Origin: an uncultured Ignatzschineria sp.
GTDB lineage: Bacteria; Pseudomonadota; Gammaproteobacteria; Cardiobacteriales; Wohlfahrtiimonadaceae
DNA length: 64,000 bases
Assembly: GCA_945639195.1 (NCBI GenBank)
Contig: CALZEE010000001.1
Coordinates: forward strand, 62,001-126,000
Direction: 5' to 3'
Positions 57,494 to 64,000 of the stretch are shown here, in pieces. A program made the translations under genes and the position numbers. The notes below the pieces were generated by a model that saw only the letters and a list, made by a program, of their open reading frames with translations, did not search any database and had not been told where the DNA came from. The first letter of the stretch is position 1; every line of letters starts with the position of its first letter.

Positions 57494-58006
57494 TTAAGCA
57501 ATCACCAATACGCGTTCCATCTCTTCTAGGTTACGAAGATACTCTGCTTGATGTTCCCATTCTGGTTGTAATCCTGCCCAGATTTTTAAGCGATCAATGC
57601 CGACTTGGACATAATATTTATAATCCTCTTCAATGCGACCCTCATCTACCAGCTGACCAAATGCTGTGGCGATGACGGAGGTATCGAGCGTGTAGATATA
57701 TTGGCGGTCATCAAATTCAGGATCTGCCATCAGCGCTTTAATAAGATCTTCATCAATGAGGTCATCTTCATTATATTCATCGTAATCTTCATATCCGCCA
57801 ACGCTCTCAATTACCCAAGCGATGCAGTAACCCACTTCAATATGGGGATTTAGCGCGCGCCATTCTCTAAAACATGCGAGTGCGGTATGCCCGGCATCTG
57901 AGCCAAAAGCGGCGAGGTCATCGGCAGGATTCCAGAAGAAATCTGCGGTAAGCAGCTCAAGCGCTCTTGGGTGGGCTTTTGTTTTGTCGATGCCTAAAAA
58001 TTCCAT
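57494..58006 (-). CDS. Conserved hypothetical acidic protein
   Basis: A 170-residue cytoplasmic protein, very acidic in its centre (GYEDYDEYNEDDLIDEDL, near 70-88) and helical. The opening FLGIDKTKAHPRALELL with DFFWNPADDLAAFGSDAGHTAL looks like a conserved family of small cytoplasmic proteins I cannot name. No catalytic motif was found. An AGGAA site 5 bases before the ATG supports the start. It lies 69 bases ahead of the nuclease-helicase gene on the same strand and could be co-transcribed, but its composition is like the ordinary neighbours. Confidence 0.75.
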   Translation of the reverse strand: MEFLGIDKTKAHPRALELLTADFFWNPADDLAAFGSDAGHTALACFREWRALNPHIEVGYCIAWVIESVGGYEDYDEYNEDDLIDEDLIKALMADPEFDDRQYIYTLDTSVIATAFGQLVDEGRIEEDYKYYVQVGIDRLKIWAGLQPEWEHQAEYLRNLEEMERVLVIA

Positions 58007-58153
58007 AAGGTTCCTTATCTTTGAGGGCAGTGAAATGGGCTTCTGTCGCCGGCATTTCAGTGATATTGTGGGCAGATTGACGTCAATCGGTCATTTGATC
58101 ATTGCAGAAACCCGTCTAATATACCTGAACTTTGGCGATATAAAGGATCTATT

Positions 58154-59521
58154 ATGCAGTTTTATTCTTCCATACGAGCACTCAATAATGCGTATCAATC
58201 TGGCGAAACAACGCCTTTGCGTTATGTTACAGGGTTGTTAGAAAGGGCGAAGCAGATGGAAAAGGGCGTTTTTATCACACTTTTAGAAACGCGAGCGCTA
58301 CAAGAAGCAACGGCCAGTACGGCGCGTTGGAATGCCGGCAATCCGCTGGGGCTCTTTGATGGTGTGCCAACGGTTTGGAAGGATCTTTTTGATATCGAAG
58401 ATACCGTCACCACAGGCGCTTCATTGGCGTATGCAAATGCCCCCGTAAAGACAAAGGATGCACCCGCTGTGGCTTTTTATAGCGCGCAGGGCGGCATTAA
58501 CTTAGGCAAGGTGGGGTTATCTGAATTGGCGTATTCGGGACTGGGGATTAACCCTGAGATGGGAACGCCGAGCAACCCAAGAGATGCGGAAAATACGCGT
58601 ATTCCAGGTGGCTCATCAAGCGGTACGGCAGTTGCGGTTGCCCGTGATATCGTGAGCTTTGGCATGGGAACAGATACGAGCGGATCGATCCGAATTCCGG
58701 CATCGATGCAAGGATTATATGGCTATAAACCGCAAGGGGATTTTTTCCCTGATACGGCCGGCATTATGCCACTTTCTACAACGCTTGATGTGTTTGGCCC
58801 GATTGCCGGAAGCCTGCAAGATTGCTTTGATCTCTTTAGTCTGTTTCAGGGGCGTGAGCAAACTTTGTTAGAAAAGATGCCGGTGGAAACCTCGCCTTAT
58901 CGTTATATTGTGCCAAGCAATTTATCCAGGATGCCGATTGATACGGATGTTTTAGAGAACTTTGAAGCTGTGATTGTCATGCTACAAAATGCCGGCATTC
59001 AGGTTGAATACAGTGAAATTCCGGCAATCGATGCGGTTGCTGACATTACGCAAAAATACGGAACCTTTGCAGCGGTAGAGGCAACTTATTATCATCAAAA
59101 CATATTGGCGGATGAACGCAGAAATCTTATTAATCCTCGTGTTTCTAGCCGAATGGCGCGGGTTGAAACGATGAGTGCATTGGATTTTTATACACTCCAA
59201 ACGCTTCGAGAATCATGGGTGCAAGCGGTCAAAGCGCAATATGCAAACGCTTGTATCTTAATGCCCACTGTGCCGATGGAAGCACCTTTACAAGCACCTC
59301 TTGAAGCAGATGATGCGCTGTTTAATCAAGAGAACCTGCGGGCGATGAGCTTAACGGTTATCGCCAACTTTTTAGCATGGGATAGCATCACTATCCCGAT
59401 GGGGCTTGGGGATGAGAATATGCCCTTAGGGCTGATGCTATCAAGCGTCGATGGCGATGCTGGCAAGCTCTTTAGCGCGAGCAATTTTATCGATCGGTTA
59501 TTGACGGGTAATCAGAAATAA
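58154..59521 (+). CDS. Amidase (amidase signature family)
   Basis: Cytoplasmic amide hydrolase of 455 residues. The Ser-Ser-Lys triad is visible: Lys in TVWKDLFDI (near 76), Ser in the GTDTSGSIRIPA loop (near 178) and Ser in PGGSSSGTAVAVA (near 154). It has no signal peptide. Relatives include allophanate hydrolase and aryl amidases; the substrate is not clear. No urea or carboxylase gene is adjacent. Confidence 0.9.
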   Translation: MQFYSSIRALNNAYQSGETTPLRYVTGLLERAKQMEKGVFITLLETRALQEATASTARWNAGNPLGLFDGVPTVWKDLFDIEDTVTTGASLAYANAPVKTKDAPAVAFYSAQGGINLGKVGLSELAYSGLGINPEMGTPSNPRDAENTRIPGGSSSGTAVAVARDIVSFGMGTDTSGSIRIPASMQGLYGYKPQGDFFPDTAGIMPLSTTLDVFGPIAGSLQDCFDLFSLFQGREQTLLEKMPVETSPYRYIVPSNLSRMPIDTDVLENFEAVIVMLQNAGIQVEYSEIPAIDAVADITQKYGTFAAVEATYYHQNILADERRNLINPRVSSRMARVETMSALDFYTLQTLRESWVQAVKAQYANACILMPTVPMEAPLQAPLEADDALFNQENLRAMSLTVIANFLAWDSITIPMGLGDENMPLGLMLSSVDGDAGKLFSASNFIDRLLTGNQK

Positions 59522-59721
59522 TTATCAATAGAATATTGAGAGATACAAATTGGTCTTTGGTAATGAATGATATTTGGATATTAATGAGGATATTAATCAA
59601 TTAATGTATTTAAAATCATGTCGTTGACTATTATTTTATAGTCTTGTGTTATATTCTTCTGCGCCCAATTTTGGGGAGGTCAGATTGTACGACCTTATTA
59701 TCTGAGCAGAAATAGAGGGAT

Positions 59722-60183
59722 ATGATGACAGCGCATAAAGATTCGCAAGGTATTGATCAAGATTTAAAGAATGAAACGCCTATCGTTATTCAAGAGACAA
59801 TCGTTGAAGAGACCATTGTGGTAAATGAAACGGTAACGGCACAGACAGAAGGATTAGTGGTAGCGCCCCAGAAAGTCTTAGGAAAAGATGATGTAATGAT
59901 TGTTTATATTGCCTTGGGGAGCATTGTCGTCACTGGATTTGTGGGCTGGATTGTGGCGGTAATTTATGCTTATATGCGTAAAGATGATTTGAAGGACACC
60001 ATTTATTATAGTCATATGACCTATCTGTTAAGAACAGCTTGGTGGCTCTTTTGGACTTTTATTATCGGTTTGGTTTTATCCCTCGTTTTAGTCGGATTTG
60101 TGATTCTAGGGTTGAACTTTATTTGGTATGTTTATCGTATTATTAAAGGCTATCTTTACTATAAAGATGATAAGCCTATTTAA
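59722..60183 (+). CDS. Small membrane protein of unknown function
   Basis: A 153-residue protein with a hydrophilic Glu/Val/Thr-rich N-terminus (IVIQETIVEETIVVNETV) of about 50 residues, then three hydrophobic helices (about 58-85, 104-135 with a short loop). It resembles the DUF4870-like small membrane proteins common in proteobacteria. Either of two adjacent ATGs may start it. The leader at 59675-59710 can pair (CCC with GGGG; GGTC with GACC). Function unknown. Confidence 0.7.
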   Translation: MMTAHKDSQGIDQDLKNETPIVIQETIVEETIVVNETVTAQTEGLVVAPQKVLGKDDVMIVYIALGSIVVTGFVGWIVAVIYAYMRKDDLKDTIYYSHMTYLLRTAWWLFWTFIIGLVLSLVLVGFVILGLNFIWYVYRIIKGYLYYKDDKPI

Positions 60184-60191
60184 TTTTCATA

Positions 60192-60254
60192 TAAAATGCG
60201 AGATAGCGCTTCTCTTTGGAGTCGCGATAAAGTCCGGCGATTAAGTTGTTATAG
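60192..60254 (+). promoter_or_regulatory. Conserved leader motif, copy B
   Basis: TAAAAT (60192-60197), GCGCTT (60206-60211), then GAGTCGCGATAAAGTCCGGC and ATTAAGTTGTTAT (ending 60252). The same blocks in the same order occur at 39626-39680 before an unrelated membrane protein gene. It lies 40 bases before the L,D-transpeptidase-like gene. Confidence 0.5.
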
Positions 60255-60294
60255 AATCGTTACATGAGTCATGTAATCATTAAGGGAATACTTT

Positions 60295-60996
60295 GTGAAA
60301 ATAGTTTTAAAACGACTCTTTAAGGGAATAGTTATTCTCTTGGTTATTGCGGCAATTGCCGGCGGATTCTATTTTAAAGATCGCCTATGGCTTGTGATGA
60401 AGTATTTTGAAGCCGGAACGAGTTCGCCGATTACGCTTGAAAAAGAGAAAGACGCAACCTATGAAGGGATTGCTTTAGAAGTGCGGGCGAAAGAAGCGTA
60501 TGAGTATGCAAAAGCGCATGGCTATGATCTTGAACATGCGATTTTGATCGATTTTGGCCGGCATTCTGGTAAGAATCGCTTTTTTGTATGGAACTTTGCA
60601 GAAAATCGCGTGGAGATTGAGAGCTTGGTCGCTCATGGTTACGGGAATACCGGTTATGAGAGTAGTAATCAGCAGATTGTCTTTAGTAATGTCCCCAATA
60701 GCTACACCTCATCTTTGGGAAAATATAAGATCGGGGCGCGTTCTTGGAGTCAGTGGGGCATCAATGTGCATTATAAAATGCATGGTTTAGAAGCCACCAA
60801 TGACAAAGCTTTTGAGCGCTATATCGTGCTTCATTCTTTTAAGCATGTGCCAAATGAAGAGGTTTATCCGGCATACTTGCCAATGGGCTTTAGCCAAGGT
60901 TGCCCGGTGATTAATGATGATACGATGCGTGAAGTGGATGCTTTGCTACAGACGAAAAAGAAGCCTGTTTTAATGTGGATCTATTATTTAGAGTAG
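60295..60996 (+). CDS. L,D-transpeptidase-like (YkuD_2 family) murein protein
   Basis: A 233-residue periplasmic protein with a single N-terminal membrane anchor (GIVILLVIAAIAGGFYF). The catalytic segment MGFSQGCPVIND near 200-211 holds the conserved Cys, and the upstream His is in VLHSFKHVPNEE near 178. It would act on peptidoglycan cross-links or attach proteins. The start is a GTG at 60295 after a weak ribosome site. It follows the leader motif at 60192. Confidence 0.85.
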   Translation: MKIVLKRLFKGIVILLVIAAIAGGFYFKDRLWLVMKYFEAGTSSPITLEKEKDATYEGIALEVRAKEAYEYAKAHGYDLEHAILIDFGRHSGKNRFFVWNFAENRVEIESLVAHGYGNTGYESSNQQIVFSNVPNSYTSSLGKYKIGARSWSQWGINVHYKMHGLEATNDKAFERYIVLHSFKHVPNEEVYPAYLPMGFSQGCPVINDDTMREVDALLQTKKKPVLMWIYYLE

Positions 60997-61017
60997 GGTG
61001 CCTTTCGCCCGAATGAT

Positions 61018-61062
61018 AAAACGCCCATTTCATAATGAATTTCATGATGAGATGGGCGTTTT
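61018..61062. terminator. Bidirectional terminator between the transpeptidase and gltS genes
   Basis: Stem AAAACGCCCAT/ATGGGCGTTTT with a 23-base loop, flanked by A and T runs. Confidence 0.75.
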
Positions 61063-61101
61063 GTTATGTGTGAATGACACGTTTTAAAGAAGATGAGGGG
61101 C

Positions 61102-62307
61102 TTACGAGAAGAGATTAATCAGATATGTGTGATAAGGAATCGACACGATATCGATCAACACGGCGCCACTGAGTGGCACGATCATCAACGCTTTGGTGGA
61201 TACTAACTTATAACGATCACATACTGCCGTCATATTTGCCATCGCGTTGGGGGTTGCCCCTAAGCCGTGACCCATTAATCCCGAACACATTACCGCTGCA
61301 TCGTAGTTCTTGCCTAAAAGTCTAAAGACCACGAATACCGTCATTAAGACGAGGGCAATAACTTGTAACCCAAGGATAATAAAGAGCGGAAGCGCCACGC
61401 CACTGAGCTTCCAGATTTCTAGTGTCATCATCGCCATGGTTAAGAAGAGCCCAAGCGAAGCGCCTGAGATAAGGTCGATACTCTTTTCATGAATCTCCAT
61501 GAATTTAAAGCCATCGTTAAGGTTACGGAAGATAACCGCAACGAGCATCGCGCCAACATAGCTCGGGAGTGAAAATCCCGTTGATTCTGTAAAGAGCGTT
61601 GAGAGCATACGGCCCACAACCATGATTAAGAGAATCACTGCGAGCATTTTTAAGAATGAAGGCGTTTCAATGGTAGCTGAGAGCAGAGGGTTACTTCTGA
61701 CAGGTGAGTCAATTTTAAAGTCATCATCGGCTTCAATTTTAACGTTATGCTTTTTGATGAGATAACTGGCGATAGGGCCTCCGAGTAAGCTTCCGGCAAT
61801 CAGCCCAAAGGTGGCTGAAGCAATGGCTGCAATCGAGGCTGAGCTGTGGCCAAGTTCTTCAGCCATGCTCCCAAATGCCGCCGCGCCTCCATGACCGCCC
61901 GTTAGCGAAACAGCGCCGGCCATAACGCCTAATACTGGGTCGATATCCAACGCCATTGCGAGCCCTAGTCCAAATGTGTTTTGGAAGAAAGCGATAAACC
62001 AACAGACGCAAAGGTAGATGAGCAGTAGCTTACCGCCAGATTTAAGAATCTTAAAGCTTCCGCCGAGCCCAACAGTGGTGAAGAAGGCAATCATCAGATA
62101 CGACTGAATAGACGTATCAAATTTAAAAGCCGCAAGATCTGTAATGCGCAGTAACCAGATGATAATACTGACTAAGAACCCTCCGATGACAGGGGAAGGG
62201 ATACAGAAGCGTTGCAAAATAGCCACGCGTTTTTTGAGCTCACTCCCACCAAGTAAGCATAAGATTGTGAGCAGTAGTGTGCTGAGGACGTCGAATTGAA
62301 AAACCAT
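61102..62307 (-). CDS. gltS: Sodium/glutamate symporter GltS
   Basis: Na+-coupled glutamate uptake carrier, 401 residues, the same as E. coli GltS. It has about ten helices in two inverted halves. Typical loops are GAVSLTGGHGGAAAFG (near 131-146) and, in the second half, CSGLMGHGLGATPNAMANM (near 342-360). It follows hutG by 18 bases, with GGAGG before its ATG, making it the third gene of an iclR-hutG-gltS unit. Uptake of glutamate beside a glutamate-producing enzyme fits. Confidence 0.96.
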   Translation of the reverse strand: MVFQFDVLSTLLLTILCLLGGSELKKRVAILQRFCIPSPVIGGFLVSIIIWLLRITDLAAFKFDTSIQSYLMIAFFTTVGLGGSFKILKSGGKLLLIYLCVCWFIAFFQNTFGLGLAMALDIDPVLGVMAGAVSLTGGHGGAAAFGSMAEELGHSSASIAAIASATFGLIAGSLLGGPIASYLIKKHNVKIEADDDFKIDSPVRSNPLLSATIETPSFLKMLAVILLIMVVGRMLSTLFTESTGFSLPSYVGAMLVAVIFRNLNDGFKFMEIHEKSIDLISGASLGLFLTMAMMTLEIWKLSGVALPLFIILGLQVIALVLMTVFVVFRLLGKNYDAAVMCSGLMGHGLGATPNAMANMTAVCDRYKLVSTKALMIVPLSGAVLIDIVSIPYHTYLINLFS

Positions 62308-62325
62308 ATAAAATCCTCCAGAGAA

Positions 62326-63273
62326 TTATAAGATGCTATTGATATAGCGGTAGGTGATATAGGCCGCGAGTTTTGCGGTGCGGTTGTCGATATCAAATTG
62401 CGGATTGCATTCGGCAATATCGAGAAGGATCACTTTTTTGGATTCAAGGATCTTTGTGAAGAGCGTTTCAAAAGTCTCTAAAGAGAGCCCTTTGGCAGCA
62501 GGCGCACTAACGCCGGGTGCAAGATATGCCGGGAAGACATCCATATCGACCGTGATGTAGAGATAATCCATTTTATCCACGAACGCTTGGAGCTTTTGGA
62601 GCGCCGCTTCGAGTTTATGTGCCGTAAGATCGCGGTCTTCAATGTAGGTAACCCCGAGTTTATCGGCGGTATCAAACAGTACGCGCGTATTGCCATGCTC
62701 GGCAATGCCAAGGCAGAGATAGTTAAAGGTTTGATGATGCGCTTTAGCGAGATCATGGGCATTTAAGAAAGGCGTACCAGAGGTCACGAGATCGGCTTCT
62801 CTTAAATCAAAATGGGCATCGAAATTGATAATGCCAAGATTAAAGGGCGTATTGTTAGGGTCGGCTGCTTGCGCAGCTAAGAGATAATTAAACGCGCCTT
62901 GGAAGCTTCCGAAAGCCACTTCATGACCGCCTCCGAGTACAATCGGACGGCTCTTTTTGGTCAGTGCTTCGGTAATATTGGCGGCAAGTGCTTTTTGTGC
63001 GGATTCTAAATTTTCATTCTGGCAAACCGTATCGCCCCCGTCATTGAGTGAAAAGGGACGATGCACGGGCAGACTCGCAAGTTGCTGACGAATATGGTTC
63101 GGTCCATTCACGGCGCCGAGTCTTCCTTTATTACGTCTAACGCCCTCATCAGAGGCAAAGCCGAGGAGCGTAAAGTCTGCGTGAGGTTGTTGATTGACGA
63201 TTTGAAAGAAGCGTTTATGTGCCTCTTCATGGCCATCAAATCTGCCATCCCATAGGAAGTCGGTTGTATTCAT
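62326..63273 (-). CDS. hutG: Formimidoylglutamase
   Basis: Arginase-fold enzyme that converts N-formimino-L-glutamate to glutamate and formamide, the last step of histidine breakdown. It has 315 residues. The manganese ligands appear as GGGHEVAFG (His), NFDAHFDLR (Asp, His, Asp) and TVDMDVFPAYLAPG (two Asp). FDAHFD in place of the arginase DAHxD pattern is usual for HutG. It stands in one unit with the upstream IclR regulator and gltS; hutH, hutU and hutI are not in the window. Confidence 0.93.
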   Translation of the reverse strand: MNTTDFLWDGRFDGHEEAHKRFFQIVNQQPHADFTLLGFASDEGVRRNKGRLGAVNGPNHIRQQLASLPVHRPFSLNDGGDTVCQNENLESAQKALAANITEALTKKSRPIVLGGGHEVAFGSFQGAFNYLLAAQAADPNNTPFNLGIINFDAHFDLREADLVTSGTPFLNAHDLAKAHHQTFNYLCLGIAEHGNTRVLFDTADKLGVTYIEDRDLTAHKLEAALQKLQAFVDKMDYLYITVDMDVFPAYLAPGVSAPAAKGLSLETFETLFTKILESKKVILLDIAECNPQFDIDNRTAKLAAYITYRYINSIL

Positions 63274-63299
63274 GGTGGAATCCTTTGTGATTATCTCGG

Positions 63300-64000
63300 T
63301 TAGCCGTTATTAATAATTTCGGTAATGTCTTGTGCCGTGCGCGTGACGAGCCTAATAAAGTCCGCTTCTTTATCGCTTGAGCGGAAGAAAGGCGCCATTA
63401 AGGTCACGACAGCAATCGCCTGTTTTTGTCTAAATATAGGGGCAGAAATTCCCAGAACGCCTTCATCAATTTCGCCAACACTTCGGCCAAAACCCGCTTG
63501 ATGAATGATCTCAAGATCTTGTATAAGCGATATCCTTTCAGGGGAAAGTGCATCTGGAAATGCTTGATTGAGAATTTTGTCTCGAATCTCTTTAGGGGTG
63601 AATGCAAGGAGCGTCTTTCCACTTGCACCTCGCGTTAAAACATCCCCTTTGCCGGGAATAAAAGAGCAACGAAGGGCTTGATGGCTCTCAATCATCGAAA
63701 CGCAGATGGTTTGTGAGAGATCGCTGACAATAATCGCTGCCGATTCATTGCTCTTTTCCATCAGTGTTCTCAACACCTTTTCAACATTGGGCGTTAAGAA
63801 GGCATATTTATGATAGAGATCTCGCCCTTTAAGGCTCTGCGCTCCGAGCGTATAGAATCCCAAGATATGGGAATGCGTAACGTATTCCCACAAAATGAGG
63901 GTATTCAAAATCCGATAGATGGTCGATGCCGGGATATTGAGATGTGTTTCTAACTCTTTGGGAGAGACAGGTTTTTCTGCATTCCCAATATATGAGAGAA
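63300..64000 (-). CDS. IclR family transcriptional regulator (partial, N-terminus off window)
   Basis: Regulator with a winged helix and IclR ligand domain. The frame is open to the window edge. The beginning seen is LSYIGNAEKPVSPKEL, the helix-turn-helix region, and the ligand domain follows: YHKYAFLTPNVEKVLRTL, RGASGKTLLAF, GRSVGEIDEGVLGISAPIFR. About 233 codons are present; only a short N-terminal segment is missing. Internal starts such as the TTG at 63908 are too late. It lies 26 bases ahead of hutG and probably controls hutG and gltS. Confidence 0.88.
   Translation of the reverse strand, partial: LSYIGNAEKPVSPKELETHLNIPASTIYRILNTLILWEYVTHSHILGFYTLGAQSLKGRDLYHKYAFLTPNVEKVLRTLMEKSNESAAIIVSDLSQTICVSMIESHQALRCSFIPGKGDVLTRGASGKTLLAFTPKEIRDKILNQAFPDALSPERISLIQDLEIIHQAGFGRSVGEIDEGVLGISAPIFRQKQAIAVVTLMAPFFRSSDKEADFIRLVTRTAQDITEIINNG

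Overview
The window looks like a chromosomal segment of a low-to-mid GC gammaproteobacterium. Several things point that way. The housekeeping genes (prfC, ispB, recG, rlhA, aas/lplT, murQ/anmK, gltS) have lengths close to their E. coli counterparts. Envelope genes are Gram-negative (MipA/OmpV barrel, lipoproteins, Kdo hydroxylase). Gene content and base composition would suit the fly- and carrion-associated Ignatzschineria/Wohlfahrtiimonas group, but that placement is inference; no rRNA or marker comparison was possible. I saw no tRNA, rRNA, CRISPR array, integrase or insertion sequence.

Layout. 1-3.7 kb: lysophospholipid recycling (aas, lplT partial) divergent from a TetR regulator, with repeated operator-like sites between them. 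3.8-11.4 kb: universal stress protein, prfC, a small outer-membrane barrel, murQ-anmK peptidoglycan recycling, Kdo hydroxylase, LysE-type exporter. 11.7-18 kb: FCD-type GntR regulator, MipA-like porin, CoA-disulfide-reductase-like flavoenzyme, esterase, Nudix hydrolase, DyP peroxidase. 18.3-25.9 kb: Bcr/CflA efflux pump with a clear promoter plus palindromic operator, a TetR regulator, Fe-alcohol dehydrogenase, an ion channel with an unusual filter, a D-glutamate-cyclase-family protein, recG. 26.1-34.7 kb: an amine-catabolism block (PuuB-like oxidase, NhaC antiporter, putrescine aminotransferase patA, aminoaldehyde dehydrogenase, succinate-semialdehyde dehydrogenase gabD). 35.2-43.3 kb: periplasmic ankyrin protein, YpfJ metalloprotease, lipoprotein, ispB, zinc-ribbon membrane protein, Ca/H antiporter, AEC carrier. 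43.5-49.7 kb: two tandem PotF-like polyamine-binding proteins, then a TPP riboswitch controlling tenI-thiS-thiG-(159-bp repeats)-thiF. 49.8-64 kb: second ankyrin protein, methyltransferase, ferric-reductase-like protein, rlhA, a solitary nuclease-helicase fusion, amidase, L,D-transpeptidase-like protein, and an iclR-hutG-gltS operon running off the end.

How the genes work together. The clearest theme is polyamine and amino-acid use. PotF-like binding proteins could capture putrescine; PatA and the aldehyde dehydrogenase would turn it into 4-aminobutyrate; GabD would finish at succinate (no GABA aminotransferase is in view). hutG and gltS feed and import glutamate. A second theme is envelope upkeep: lysophospholipid repair, muropeptide recycling, lipid A Kdo modification, L,D-transpeptidase. 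A third is thiazole synthesis for thiamine under riboswitch control.

Most interesting unexplained signals: a strongly over-represented TGCCGGCA-type word across the window; two identical 159-bp structured repeats inside the thiamine operon; a shared leader motif before two unrelated envelope genes; several sharp palindromic operator candidates; A-rich leaders on the amine-catabolism genes; and the lone PD-(D/E)XK-helicase gene, a possible defence gene.
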